A stretch of DNA of 64,000 nucleotides from Lachnospiraceae bacterium (GCA_910574285.1 CAJTAL010000003.1:1-64000), one strand, 5' to 3'. Positions 1 to 9,143 are shown, counted from the stretch's first letter. Notes: generated by a model not told the origin, from the sequence alone. Numbers and translations: made by a program.

Positions 1-155
1 CTGTATTACGGAAAACAGCATATAACATCATTCGGTTAATGCAGATAGATGCTCCAAAAGACAGAAAATTGGTAATAGATGTGATTGATGAGATAACAGA
101 TGATTTTTCTATTGTGTTAAAATGGATCTTTGATCCAATACCAAGTTTTTACTAA
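1..155 (+). CDS. ISAs1-family transposase, C-terminal fragment (cut by window start)
   Basis: The last 50 codons of a DDE transposase, ending in IFDPIPSFY and a TAA stop at 153-155. The fragment matches the C-terminus of the complete transposase at 51395-52675; the single nucleotide difference within it, at 117, is silent or nearly so. The catalytic residues would lie upstream, outside the window. Nothing visible suggests this copy is broken, but that cannot be judged from the tail alone. Confidence 0.9.
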   Translation, partial: VLRKTAYNIIRLMQIDAPKDRKLVIDVIDEITDDFSIVLKWIFDPIPSFY

Positions 156-320
156 AATAGGACCTTGACTCTTCAAAAAAAATGCAGATTAGACGATAGG
201 GGAACTTTGCGCGCTTTTTTGGGTCTATAGCCGTTGAAAAGCTGCAAAGGCTATATTTTAAAATCACATTTTATCTTATAATTTGAAAAATAGATGATAA
301 AGTCTTCATGAAACAACCCT
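1..320 (+). mobile_element. Right end of an ISAs1-type insertion sequence (partial)
   Basis: Positions 1-322 match 52521-52842 at a constant offset of 52520 with only two differences (positions 117 and 224), so this is the 3' part of a second copy of the element at 50632-52840. It ends with the same 17-bp terminal inverted repeat, cttcatgaaacaaccct at 304-320. The left part lies outside the window. Between the transposase stop and the terminal repeat is a conserved non-coding tail with two mutually overlapping stem options: ctttgc 205-210 with gcaaag 244-249, and tatagcc 226-232 with ggctata 249-255. Confidence 0.93.
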
Positions 321-339
321 GAAATTGTTGTTTTACATC

Positions 340-368
340 TTGTTTTGGAGAAAGTTTTTTGTTATAAT
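340..368 (+). promoter_or_regulatory. Candidate promoter for the 375-512 RNA
   Basis: TTGTTT at 340-345 and a perfect TATAAT at 363-368 are 17 bp apart. It lies just outside the IS right end and directly upstream of a structured, terminator-ended segment. It has no coding sequence of its own nearby. Confidence 0.5.
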
Positions 369-374
369 TTATAT

Positions 375-512
375 ATATTTTGGTATGGAAAGCTTGTTAA
401 AAGGAATTTCCTGTGCTACTGCTTAAGCAGGCTCCGTACTTTGTACTTAATTTTATATGGCGGCACAGGGTTTCTATGCCCGCAGTAATCTGTGGGAATA
501 GAGGCTTTTTTT
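375..512 (+). ncRNA. Candidate structured RNA or leader ending in a terminator
   Basis: Starting about 7 nt after a good TATAAT box, the segment contains nested pairings: cctgtgc 410-416 with gcacagg 463-469, enclosing a 12-bp palindrome (419-430) and a small gtac/gtac hairpin (436-446). It ends with a strong hairpin, tctat 473-477 with ataga 498-502 and cccgcag 479-485 with ctgtggg 490-496, followed by a T run. No ORF is supported. It could be a small RNA or a riboswitch-type leader of the chemoreceptor gene 270 nt downstream. I do not recognise an Rfam class. The rest of the gap (513-782) shows only purine-rich sequence and the ribosome binding site of the next gene. Confidence 0.4.
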
Positions 513-782
513 GTTTAAAAACTACAATCGGAAAGTGCCATTTTTGTTTTAAAGTGGCAAGGACGTTGCAATAGAGGAGGGAGGAGAAGTATTACGAAAG
601 ACATTGCTTGAAGGAATAAAAAATAACTATTGAGCGTTATGAGAAAGGAGGGGAAGAGCAAGGAGGGAGAATGAGTTGATTTGTTTTTCGGCGGTTCAGG
701 TAGAAAGAGAACTATCAGATGATTTTTGAAAAAAGAAAAAGATGAAAAAATATTTCGAGGGAACAAAAAGGAGAAAAGTTAA

Positions 783-2576
783 ATGTTAAAAAATATGAAG
801 ATTCGGAGCAGAATGTTGATATCCTATCTGCTCATTACGGTTCTGTTGCTGATTGTCGGTATTGTTTCGATTGTCATGCTTCGACAGGAGAGTGACAGAT
901 TACAGTCATTCTATGATGAGCAGTTTCAAACGGTAGAAGATGCATTGGATATGCGGCGTACAGTTTTTTCTGTTCGGGGCAATATTTTATCTTGTATTGC
1001 AGAATATAGAGACGATACCGTTGACTCTGCTAAAAGCGATTTTCAGAGTCTCTACACCCTGCTGGATGAACTTAAAGAGACATATCAGGGAGATATGTCT
1101 CAGCTCACTCAGATAGAGCAGAATTTGAAAAATGCAGAGCCCAGCCTGTCTCAGGTGACAGATTTGGCAAAGCAACAGCAGGACGAAGAAGCGCTGGCTC
1201 TTTATAAGAGTAACTACAAACCGTACATGGACGAGACGCGGGACATTTTGGTCAGTGTAGGCGAGAATGCGCAGAAGAATGCTTTGAATAAAGTGGAAGA
1301 TGGCGCCAGAATGGCTAACATTTCTAATATCATTGTGATTTTGATGATCTGTCTTGCGGTGGTGGTCAGTGTGATATTGGCGCTGGTAATGAGTAATAGT
1401 ATTCGTAAACCGGTGGAAGAAATTCGCCAGGCGACCGCAAATATGGCCAAGGGTCAGATGGATGTGGATATTACCTATCATTCCGCTGATGAGCTTGGCG
1501 AAATGGCGGAACATATGCGGGAATTAACGGGAATCGTGAGAGATATTGTCAGAGACATCGATTATTGCATGAATGAGCTGGCGCAGGGTAACTTTACGGT
1601 GGTAAGTAAAAATCAGGAAGCATACATTGGTGATTACGCAGGTATTCTGAAAGCTATGAGAATCATGAAAGTATCAATGAGCGACACGCTGAGTCAGATC
1701 GAGATTGCTGCAGATCAGGTTAATGCGGGCGGAGACCAGGTATCCAGCGGTTCGCAGGCGTTGGCGCAGGGCGCTACGGAGCAGGCGTCCTCCGTGCAGG
1801 AGCTGGCCGCTACTATCCAGGATGTGAGCGGACAGGTGGAGACCACTGCTTCCCATGCCAGAACTGCCAAATCCGAGAATGATCATACCCACCAGCAGAT
1901 TGGCATTTGTTCTGCAGACATGGACGCTCTGATGGGGGCCATGGGTAAGATTGAGTCCCATTCTAATGAGATCAGCAAGGTCATCAACACCATCGAAGAT
2001 ATTGCGTTCCAGACGAACATTTTGGCTTTGAATGCGGCTGTTGAGGCTGCGCGCGCCGGTGTTGCAGGTAAGGGATTTGCTGTGGTTGCGGACGAAGTTC
2101 GTAGTTTGGCCAGCAAGTCTGCCAAGGCGGCCAAGAGTACTGCCGAGCTGATTGAAGACACCGTTTCAGCGGTTAAGGAGGGGCTTGACCTGTCCCAAGA
2201 GACGAGTCAGGCGCTGCAGACCGTTGTGGAAAGTTCCCAGAAGGTGTTGGAGGCTGTTAACCTGATCTCCAGCGCCACCGAAGAAGAGGCTGATTCTCTT
2301 TCTCAAATCTCCACGGCTGTGGATCAGATTTCCAGTGTAGTGCAGACGAACTCTGCTACCGCTGAAGAATCTGCCGCTGCAAGTGAGGAGCTCTCAGGAC
2401 AGGCTAATGTGCTCAAGGGGCTGATCAGCCGGTTTAGACTGGATAACAGCGGCCTTGGAGGCGCATCCACTTATAGGGATCCGGGTGTGAAACACAACAG
2501 TAACAGTAACAGTAACAGTACATCCGGCGCAGATAAGGAGACTTTTGTAGAGATTACAGACGACGCAAAATATTAA
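783..2576 (+). CDS. Methyl-accepting chemotaxis protein
   Basis: A 597-residue membrane chemoreceptor that should signal to CheA/CheW. An N-terminal membrane helix (about 12-34) is followed by an extracytoplasmic segment of about 145 residues that looks helical, like four-helix-bundle sensor domains. Then come a second membrane helix (about 182-205), a HAMP region, and a long cytoplasmic coiled coil. The conserved hairpin tip ([16 protein letters not shown]) lies near 404-425, with [16 protein letters not shown] after it. The C-terminus carries an Asn-Ser repeat encoded by four in-frame 6-bp units (2496-2519). The start is preceded by an AAGGAG-type site. The ligand is unknown. No che genes are nearby, so it is an orphan receptor. 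Confidence 0.95.
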   Translation: MLKNMKIRSRMLISYLLITVLLLIVGIVSIVMLRQESDRLQSFYDEQFQTVEDALDMRRTVFSVRGNILSCIAEYRDDTVDSAKSDFQSLYTLLDELKETYQGDMSQLTQIEQNLKNAEPSLSQVTDLAKQQQDEEALALYKSNYKPYMDETRDILVSVGENAQKNALNKVEDGARMANISNIIVILMICLAVVVSVILALVMSNSIRKPVEEIRQATANMAKGQMDVDITYHSADELGEMAEHMRELTGIVRDIVRDIDYCMNELAQGNFTVVSKNQEAYIGDYAGILKAMRIMKVSMSDTLSQIEIAADQVNAGGDQVSSGSQALAQGATEQASSVQELAATIQDVSGQVETTASHARTAKSENDHTHQQIGICSADMDALMGAMGKIESHSNEISKVINTIEDIAFQTNILALNAAVEAARAGVAGKGFAVVADEVRSLASKSAKAAKSTAELIEDTVSAVKEGLDLSQETSQALQTVVESSQKVLEAVNLISSATEEEADSLSQISTAVDQISSVVQTNSATAEESAAASEELSGQANVLKGLISRFRLDNSGLGGASTYRDPGVKHNSNSNSNSTSGADKETFVEITDDAKY

Positions 2577-2730
2577 TGGAAAATGTTGATCAACTCTGGC
2601 TTTTTCAGAAGATGAAAACGACTGCTCCTGCAGAGGCGAGAAACAACAGTTGTTTATGATGAAGACCAATGGCAGGGCACGCGGCTGTTAACTGCGGGGC
2701 TGTTGGTTCGAGCTTAACTCGGGGAGCTTA

Positions 2731-2773
2731 ATGAAACCTTGTATAAATTTTATACGGGGTTTCATTTTTTTTA
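2731..2773 (+). terminator. Rho-independent terminator
   Basis: Stem atgaaacc 2731-2738 with ggtttcat 2758-2765, plus inner gtataaa/tttatac pairing, followed by eight T residues. It lies about 155 nt after the chemoreceptor stop and before the glycosylase gene. The rest of the 2577-2895 gap shows a TATAAT at 2817-2822 without a clear -35 box, and nothing else I recognise. Confidence 0.85.
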
Positions 2774-2895
2774 CGCTTGTTAATTGAAGATCAACAGTAG
2801 ATAGATTATAATATATAAAAGTAATTTTATCCAATAAGGAAAGAGACTTACTGTACCAGGGGCTGAAAAGGATACGCCGAAATGAGGCTGGATTT

Positions 2896-3717
2896 ATGGT
2901 CAAAAGAACAATAGATAATTTCGATATAGGACAAATATGCGATTGCGGACAATGCTTTCGGATGATGCAGAAGGATAAGAATACATACAGCGTTATCGCG
3001 TCGGGGAGATATCTGGAAGTGGAACAAAAGGGCAAAGAAATATCTTTTTCCTGTGAAGAAGCGGAATTTGATGAATTTTGGAGAGATTATTTTGATATTG
3101 ACCGTGATTATGCGGCGTATATGGAGTCTGTGAATCCGAAGGACGGATATTTAGTAAATGCGATACAATTTGGTTCAGGAATCAGGATACTTCATCAGGA
3201 TTTATGGGAAATGACAGTATCATTTCTCATCTCCCAGCAGAATAATATTGTGAGGATCCGCAGGTGTATCGGGAATATCTGTGAGCGGTACGGAGAAGTG
3301 AAAGAGAATTTCCGCAAAGAGAGATATTATGCGTTTCCTAGGCCGGAGATATTGGCGGGTCTTGCGGAGGATGAATTGAAGGAATGCAATCTCGGATATC
3401 GGAGTAAATATGTGGTACGGACAGCCAGGAGTGTCGCGGAAGGAGAGATAGATCTGGAGGCTGTCCGGGATATGGGATATAAGGAGGCGAAAGCGGAACT
3501 GCTTGGATTGTACGGTGTGGGAGAGAAGGTGGCGGACTGTATCTGCCTGTTCGGATTGCATCATCTGGAGGCGTTTCCGATGGATACACATATCCTTCAG
3601 GCGATGGAGAAGCATTACAGGCGGGGATTCCCCAGGAGAAGATACAAAGGGTTTGAAGGGGTTATGCAGCAGTATGTGTTCTACTGGGAGTTAAGAGGGG
3701 AGAAGAGGCAAGATTAA
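2896..3717 (+). CDS. 8-oxoguanine DNA glycosylase, OGG1 type
   Basis: A 273-residue base-excision repair enzyme that removes 8-oxoguanine opposite C and can nick abasic DNA. The N-terminal part has the OGG-type beta domain start with CGQCFRM (about 17-23). The C-terminal part is a helix-hairpin-helix GPD domain with YGVGEKVADCICLFG. The Lys at 211 and the Asp at 230 (FPMDTH) correspond to the Schiff-base lysine and catalytic aspartate of the OGG1 family. Length and motif order match bacterial OGG proteins. The next gene, msrC, begins 19 nt downstream, so the two probably share a transcript and act in oxidative-damage repair. Confidence 0.88.
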   Translation: MVKRTIDNFDIGQICDCGQCFRMMQKDKNTYSVIASGRYLEVEQKGKEISFSCEEAEFDEFWRDYFDIDRDYAAYMESVNPKDGYLVNAIQFGSGIRILHQDLWEMTVSFLISQQNNIVRIRRCIGNICERYGEVKENFRKERYYAFPRPEILAGLAEDELKECNLGYRSKYVVRTARSVAEGEIDLEAVRDMGYKEAKAELLGLYGVGEKVADCICLFGLHHLEAFPMDTHILQAMEKHYRRGFPRRRYKGFEGVMQQYVFYWELRGEKRQD

Positions 3718-3736
3718 TGATTCAGGAGGATGCTAT

Positions 3737-4255
3737 ATGGACAGGATTTCTTTTACGTACCCTATGGAAAAGGATGCTTTATACCGTCTGGTAAAAGTGC
3801 AGCTTCAGGGTCTGATAGACGGAGTGCCGGATCTGATTGCGAATCTGGCAAATATGTCGGCGCTTTTGAATCAGGCGCTGCCGGATATCAATTGGGTTGG
3901 ATTTTATCTGATGAAGAACGGGAGGCTGGTCCTGGGACCGTTTCAGGGGAAGCCTGCCTGTGTAGAGATTCCGGCAGGGCAGGGAGTCTGCGGTACGGCA
4001 GCGGCGAGAGATGAGATTATGCTGGTGGAGAATGTTCATGAATTTCCGGGACATATTGCCTGTGACAGCGCTTCTCAGTCGGAAATTGTGCTTCCGATAC
4101 ATAAGGACGGAGAGATTTTCGGCGTGCTGGATATAGACAGTCCGATAATCGCAAGGTTTGACGAGGAGGACCGCCGGGGATTATACGAATTGGTCCGGAG
4201 CTTCGAGAGATGGCTTGGAGGCGGAAACGGGCGGATAAACCGCATATCTGTATAA
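3737..4255 (+). CDS. msrC: Free methionine-(R)-sulfoxide reductase (GAF domain)
   Basis: A 172-residue single GAF-domain protein. Members of this family reduce free methionine-(R)-sulfoxide in the cytoplasm, using cysteines at a characteristic spacing; here C75, C85 and C109 show the 10- and 24-residue spacing of the yeast and E. coli enzymes. INWVGFYL near 51-58 and GVLDIDSP near 128-135 are also typical. The ATG has AGGAGG at about 3724-3729. It follows the OGG-type glycosylase at 19 nt and ends at a terminator, so the pair forms a small oxidative-stress unit. Confidence 0.9.
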   Translation: MDRISFTYPMEKDALYRLVKVQLQGLIDGVPDLIANLANMSALLNQALPDINWVGFYLMKNGRLVLGPFQGKPACVEIPAGQGVCGTAAARDEIMLVENVHEFPGHIACDSASQSEIVLPIHKDGEIFGVLDIDSPIIARFDEEDRRGLYELVRSFERWLGGGNGRINRISV

Positions 4256-4259
4256 TAGA

Positions 4260-4304
4260 ACCCACAGTGTGCAAAGGGATCTGCGCATTGTGGGTAATTT
4301 TTTT
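4260..4304 (+). terminator. Rho-independent terminator after msrC
   Basis: Stem acccacagtgtgc 4260-4272 with gcgcattgtgggt 4283-4295, followed by a T-rich stretch. A similar hairpin sequence occurs at 12606-12655. Confidence 0.88.
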
Positions 4305-4389
4305 ATTTTCATGCAGTACTTTTTTAAAGGCCTGAATCGTTAATTATTTAACAGTTCTTTCATGCCAGTAATGATAAAAAGATAGAAAA

Positions 4390-4442
4390 TGCCTTTTTTT
4401 TGAATGAATAAAACCGCAATAAGGAGAGGAAATGAGTATAAT
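4390..4442 (+). promoter_or_regulatory. Promoter and putative AraC box upstream of the AraC regulator
   Basis: The segment tgcctttttttt-gaatgaata-aaaccgcaataa (from 4390) is followed by TATAAT at 4437-4442 with no good -35 box. A near copy precedes the binding-protein gene at 5591-5643, with the box-to-TATAAT distance equal within 1 bp. This architecture fits a site for the neighbouring AraC-type protein. The remainder of the 4305-4566 gap holds no gene. Confidence 0.6.
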
Positions 4443-4566
4443 TGTATATAAGTATTAGCATTAAGGAGGAAAAACTATACAGTCTACACAAAAAGTTCGT
4501 TCAAATGTTCGCTGGCAAGATAGAGAAGAACTGTGAAGTGCGGAGCTGATGCGGAGGAGAGTCGTT

Positions 4567-5502
4567 ATGGTGAAGAAAAAACCAAAGCTGGAATTTAGAT
4601 ATTATGAAATAGAACCTAATGAACAAGTCCTTGCGCTTCTTGGGGAGAACTGGAGAAGGTCGTATGGGAAGGATATTGATAAACTGCACTTCCATAATTA
4701 TATGGAGGTAGAGATTTGCTACGAGGGGCATGGGGAAAGCATACTGCGTAATAGTGTAAAAATATTTGAAAAAGGAAGTATCATCATCGTGCCGCCCAAT
4801 TATCCGCACAGTAATTCTGCAGACTTTGGGACGACGGCCTATTGGGAATGGCTGTATCTGGATATTGACAGCGTGCTCCAGGATATGAAGGAGCTATCTT
4901 TCAGTAAGTTGGATATTAGTTATATGCGAAATGCGTTGTATGAGTCGGCGTTATTTTTTCATCAGGATGAATACCGAAAGATCAGCAATATTATTCTGAA
5001 AATTCGGGATGAGTGTGACCGGAAAGCATATATGTACAGGGAGAGCCTGAAAGGATTGCTGCAATCCTTCGTGGTTGAGCTGCTGCGGATTCGTAATGTT
5101 CAGGAAGATATGCCGAAAAAAAGTTCCAGGAATTTCCAGATTGCGCCCGCACTCAGTTATGTGAAGGAACATTATAACGAGGAAATTAAGATTCAGAATC
5201 TGGCAGAGGTGTGCGGAATCAGTGAGACTCATTTTCGAAGGATTTTTCAAGAATGTATGAATATGGGATCGAATGATTATATCAATGTAATCCGGATTCA
5301 GGAGGCGAGTAAGCTTCTGTTGAAAAGTTTTGCGACGATGGAGGAAATTGCGTTTCAGGTGGGCTACGGTGATGTGTCGACATTTACCAGAAATTTTAAG
5401 AAGATGTTCGGCATGACGCCTTATCAGTGGAAACGGTCGCCGGATAATTATTCGGGACATATGCTGGATTCCAAAGTCAGTGTGCTGAGAGGTTGGGAGT
5501 AG
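4567..5502 (+). CDS. AraC-family transcriptional regulator
   Basis: A 311-residue protein with an N-terminal cupin-like ligand-binding half (FHNYMEVEICYEGHG) and a C-terminal double helix-turn-helix (IKIQNLAEVCGISETHFRRIF, then MEEIAFQVGYGDVSTFTRNFKKMFG). It should bind a sugar and control the ABC transporter that starts 226 nt downstream. The reading frame is open from an ATG at 4549, but the ATG at 4567 has GGAGGA at 4553-4558 with 8-nt spacing, so I place the start there. Its own promoter and that of the transporter share the same box, suggesting autoregulation. Confidence 0.9.
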   Translation: MVKKKPKLEFRYYEIEPNEQVLALLGENWRRSYGKDIDKLHFHNYMEVEICYEGHGESILRNSVKIFEKGSIIIVPPNYPHSNSADFGTTAYWEWLYLDIDSVLQDMKELSFSKLDISYMRNALYESALFFHQDEYRKISNIILKIRDECDRKAYMYRESLKGLLQSFVVELLRIRNVQEDMPKKSSRNFQIAPALSYVKEHYNEEIKIQNLAEVCGISETHFRRIFQECMNMGSNDYINVIRIQEASKLLLKSFATMEEIAFQVGYGDVSTFTRNFKKMFGMTPYQWKRSPDNYSGHMLDSKVSVLRGWE

Positions 5503-5590
5503 AAAGGGATAGATTGCTTCGTGTAATTTGCCGTATGGAGAAATGTTATTGCATAAAGGAATGGGCATATAGCCTGAAAAAAGTAGAATA

Positions 5591-5643
5591 TGCTTTTTTT
5601 TGATTGAATACAAACGCAATAAAACAGAAAAAGTGACTATAAT
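5591..5643 (+). promoter_or_regulatory. Promoter and putative AraC box upstream of the binding-protein gene
   Basis: tgctttttttt-gattgaata-caaacgcaataa (from 5591) repeats the box at 4390 and is followed by TATAAT at 5638-5643. Lack of a clear -35 hexamer suggests activator dependence. Confidence 0.6.
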
Positions 5644-5728
5644 TATACCTATAAAATCAGTCTGAAGAGATCAAAAATATACAAATTGCACAATAAATCT
5701 CTTCGGCAAGAAAAGGAGGATTATAGTA

Positions 5729-7063
5729 ATGAAAAAAAGGTTTATTTCAATGCTGTTGGCGGGAGCTATGGTATTTTCTCTGGCGGCCTGCGGCGGTAAC
5801 GGAGGCAGCGGCGGTTCAGGCGGTGATGCCAAGGGCGAGGGCGCGGCCGACATGGGAACGAGCGACGATGAGAATACACTGACAGTCGCGGCATGGGATC
5901 CGAACTTCAATATTCCTGCGCTTAAGGCAGCGGCGGAAGATTATAAGGAGAATGTAAATAAGGATTTTGTACTTGATGTTAAAGAACAGGCCGGTTCGCA
6001 GGATATAGAGACGGCGATCACTACGGCGGCATCATCAGGCAAGTATGAGACGCTGCCGGATATGGTGCTCTTCCAGGATCATTGGATTCAGAAGTTCGTA
6101 GCGGATTATCCGGATGCATGGCAGGATGTAGACGATATAGATATTAATTGGGATGATTTCTATGCAGAGAAGATCGACTATTCTACCATAGACGGCGTCC
6201 ACTATGGTGTTCCGGTTGACGGCGGTACCGTTATCATGGCCTATCGAGTAGATCTTCTGGAAGAAGCCGGTTATAGCATTGACGATATGAAGGGAATCAC
6301 ATGGGAAAAGTTTATCGAGGTCGGCAAGGCAGTGAAGGATAAGACTGGCAAGGCGCTTTTGTGTATGAACAGCGACGGAAATGATCTGATATATATGATG
6401 CTGCAGGCTGAGGGCGTGTCACAGTTCAAGGACGGCAAGCCGTATATTACGGAGAATGACAAGCTTAAAGAGATTGTGCAACTGGTTGTAGATATGGCCA
6501 AGGAGGGCGTGCTGCTTTTGCCTAATAGCTGGTCGGATTATACGGATAAGGCTATCCAGGGAGACCAGGTAGCAGGCGTCATGAACGGAAACTGGATTAT
6601 CCCGACCATCGAGGCGGTGGATGCCAACAACGGAAAGTGGGAGATCACGACCATGCCAACCCTGGACGGCAAGGAAGGCTATGCTTCTAACGGAGGTTCT
6701 TCTCTGTATATAACAGCTAACTGTAAGAAGACAGAGCTTGCGAAGGATTTCCTTGCTTATACATTCGGCGGAAGTACTGTGACTTATGACGGAGCTCTTA
6801 AGGACGGCGGCGTGGTATCCACATATATTCCTGCCGGCGAATCCGAAGTATACAACGAGGGTGTGGAATTCTTCAATAATACGCCGATTTACGCACAGAT
6901 CTCGGAGATGGGAGCCAATGTAGAGACCATCGAACAAAGTCCTTATCACTACACATGCCGTGAGAAGCTCGGCGCTGCGGTTATCAATATTGTAAACGGC
7001 GGCGATCTGGAAGAAGAGCTGAAAGGCGCGGAAGATCAGTTGAATTTTGAGATGGGCAATTAA
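5729..7063 (+). CDS. Sugar ABC transporter substrate-binding lipoprotein
   Basis: A 444-residue family 1 extracellular solute-binding protein. The N-terminus is a lipoprotein signal (MKKRFISMLLAGAMVF, lipobox SLAAC, Cys 21), followed by a Gly/Ser-rich linker, so it is anchored to the outer face of the membrane. The start has AAAGGAGG 13 nt upstream. The two permeases follow directly. The GH53 galactanase downstream in the same locus suggests galacto-oligosaccharides as ligand, which is an inference. No ATPase gene is present; carbohydrate importers of this type often share an MsmX-like ATPase encoded elsewhere. Confidence 0.92.
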   Translation: MKKRFISMLLAGAMVFSLAACGGNGGSGGSGGDAKGEGAADMGTSDDENTLTVAAWDPNFNIPALKAAAEDYKENVNKDFVLDVKEQAGSQDIETAITTAASSGKYETLPDMVLFQDHWIQKFVADYPDAWQDVDDIDINWDDFYAEKIDYSTIDGVHYGVPVDGGTVIMAYRVDLLEEAGYSIDDMKGITWEKFIEVGKAVKDKTGKALLCMNSDGNDLIYMMLQAEGVSQFKDGKPYITENDKLKEIVQLVVDMAKEGVLLLPNSWSDYTDKAIQGDQVAGVMNGNWIIPTIEAVDANNGKWEITTMPTLDGKEGYASNGGSSLYITANCKKTELAKDFLAYTFGGSTVTYDGALKDGGVVSTYIPAGESEVYNEGVEFFNNTPIYAQISEMGANVETIEQSPYHYTCREKLGAAVINIVNGGDLEEELKGAEDQLNFEMGN

Positions 7064-7150
7064 ATTTATAGAAATACATAATATACGATACGAGAACGGG
7101 GAGAGCGGATTGCCGTTTTCCCCCTTCTCTTGCGAAAAGGAGGTTTTGGG

Positions 7151-8050
7151 GTGGAAAAGAAAAAAGGAATGAACCTGCTTCAGAAACAGTCGAGAGCGGG
7201 TTGGGTATTTCTCGCACCGGCGACACTTTTGATCGTGGTGATGAGTTTCTGGCCTATGGTCAGCGCTTTTATCACTTCGTTAAAGACGGGTTCCAGCGCT
7301 GATATGCAGTGGGCCAGTCCGATTACATACAATTATACCAGGATGTTTGCGGATAAACTGTTCCTTCGTTCTATAGGGAACACATTCCTGTATCTGGCGG
7401 TTCAGGTACCGATCATGCTGGTGCTTGCAATCCTGCTTGCACAGTTATTGAATAATAAGGATCTGAGATTGAAGGGATTCTTCCGTACGTGTGTATTCCT
7501 TCCCTGTGCAACAGCGCTGGTTTCTTATTCTTTGATTTTTAAATCATTATTTGCAACGGAGGGTCTGATTAATACGATTCTTGTGAATCTGGGGATTCTG
7601 TCTGAAAATTATAACTTTCTGGGCAATTCCACCAGTGCAAAGATAGTTATTATACTCGCTTTAATCTGGAGATGGACAGGGTACAATATGGTGTTCTATC
7701 TGGCGGGGCTGCAGAATATTGAATATTCTGTATATGAGGCGGCCAAGATAGACGGCGCGAACGGTTGGCAGACATTCTGGGGGATTACCGTTCCGCTTTT
7801 GAAGCCGACGATTATTATGACGTTTATTATGTCTATCAACGGAACGCTGCAGCTCTTTGACGAGTCTGTGAATTTGACCAACGGAGGGCCGGCGAACTCT
7901 ACGATTACCATGTCGCATTATATCTATAATAATACCTTTGGTACCGGCGTAGCGAACTTCGGATATGCGACCGCCATGGCGTTCCTCGTATTTATTATGG
8001 TAGGCATCCTGGCATTGATCAATATGAAAGTAGGTGATACACGTGACTGA
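7151..8050 (+). CDS. Sugar ABC transporter permease, MalF/UgpA type
   Basis: A 299-residue inner-membrane protein with about six membrane helices and the permease EAA motif, YEAAKIDGANGWQTFWGITVP (about 197-217), which docks the ATPase. The frame is open from a TTG at 7130, but AAAAGGAGG at 7135-7143 places the start at the GTG at 7151. It follows the binding-protein gene by 87 nt and overlaps the next permease by several bases, so the three are co-transcribed. Confidence 0.92.
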   Translation: MEKKKGMNLLQKQSRAGWVFLAPATLLIVVMSFWPMVSAFITSLKTGSSADMQWASPITYNYTRMFADKLFLRSIGNTFLYLAVQVPIMLVLAILLAQLLNNKDLRLKGFFRTCVFLPCATALVSYSLIFKSLFATEGLINTILVNLGILSENYNFLGNSTSAKIVIILALIWRWTGYNMVFYLAGLQNIEYSVYEAAKIDGANGWQTFWGITVPLLKPTIIMTFIMSINGTLQLFDESVNLTNGGPANSTITMSHYIYNNTFGTGVANFGYATAMAFLVFIMVGILALINMKVGDTRD

Positions 8051-8873
8051 GAAGAAGAACAGAAGTATGATCCAGCGCCGGTTAATTCCGACTTATATTT
8101 TCCTGGCAATTGTGTCGTTCATTTCCGTGTTCCCGTTCTACTGGATGATCTCTGCAGCGACGAATACATCCTTTGATGTTGCGCAGGGAAGGATCCTGCC
8201 GGGCGGTAATCTGGCGGTAAATTTCCAGAATCTGATCGGCGGACAGAATCTTTGGGGTTCTATGTGGAATTCTTTCCGGTATTCCATCTCGCAGACCATT
8301 ATTGCGTTGTTCATCTGCTCGCTGGCAGGTTTTGGTTTCGAGCTTTATCACGACAAGAAGAAGGATATGGTATTTACCATTCTGCTTCTTGCCATGATGA
8401 TTCCGGGAGTTGCAACGATGATTCCTCTGTTTTAGATGATCGCGGGCATGAATTTACTGAACTCTGCGCCAGGCTTTATTCTTCCGGCAATTTCTACGCC
8501 GTTTTTGATTATGATGTTCCGGCAGAATTCCAGGAACTTTCCGATTGATGTCATGGAAGCGGCCAGGATTGACGGATTGACAGAGTTTCAGATTTTCTTT
8601 CGCATGTATTTGCCGATGATGAAGTCTACTTACGCGGCGGCGGCAGTTATATCCTTTATGAATGCATGGAATTCTTATCTGTGGCCGAAGGTAATCATGA
8701 CAGATACGGACGCACAGACCATGCCGATGCTGATCGCTAACCTGGCGTCCGGATATACGACGGATTACGGGCTGCTGATGTTAGGCGTATTGTTCTGTTC
8801 TGTGCCTACGATGGTTGTATTCTTCATCCTGCAGAAGCAGTTTGCGGAAGGTATTACAGGAGCCGTAAAATAG
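8034..8873 (+). pseudogene. Sugar ABC transporter permease, MalG/UgpE type, interrupted by an in-frame TAG
   Basis: Two directly abutting segments in one frame (8034-8435 and 8436-8873) together make one complete permease of about 279 residues. The first ends TMIPLF, then TAG at 8433-8435, and the second resumes MIAGMNLLNS. The EAA motif (MEAARIDGLTEFQIFF) lies in the second part. A single substitution of a sense codon (for example CAG or AAG) to TAG explains it. Possible meanings are a recent inactivating mutation, stop-codon suppression, or a sequencing error. The start is GTG at 8034 or 8043, overlapping the upstream permease. If the stop is real, the importer should not work as encoded. 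Confidence 0.85.
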
Positions 8874-9143
8874 AATGTAAATAGAGTATCAAAGTAAGAA
8901 GAATTTAGATAATAATCTGACTTCCCCAAAACCGGTACAGCGGATATAGATTACAATAGTCAGACTGCCAGGAGATAGAGACTGTACTGCATAGGAGTTC
9001 TCAAAAATGTTCCTGGGAAATCAGTCAGAATAGAAATGCGTAATATCTTCCCGGGAATGCACATCAATCATATAAAGGGGATGTCAGTTATTATAATTGC
9101 ATTTGGGGAGTATGTCTGCGGCATATTCCCAAGGCAGACGGCA

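Noticed and set aside
3220-4274. Minus-strand frames opposite the glycosylase and msrC
   Set aside because: They have no start signals or families; the plus-strand genes are complete.
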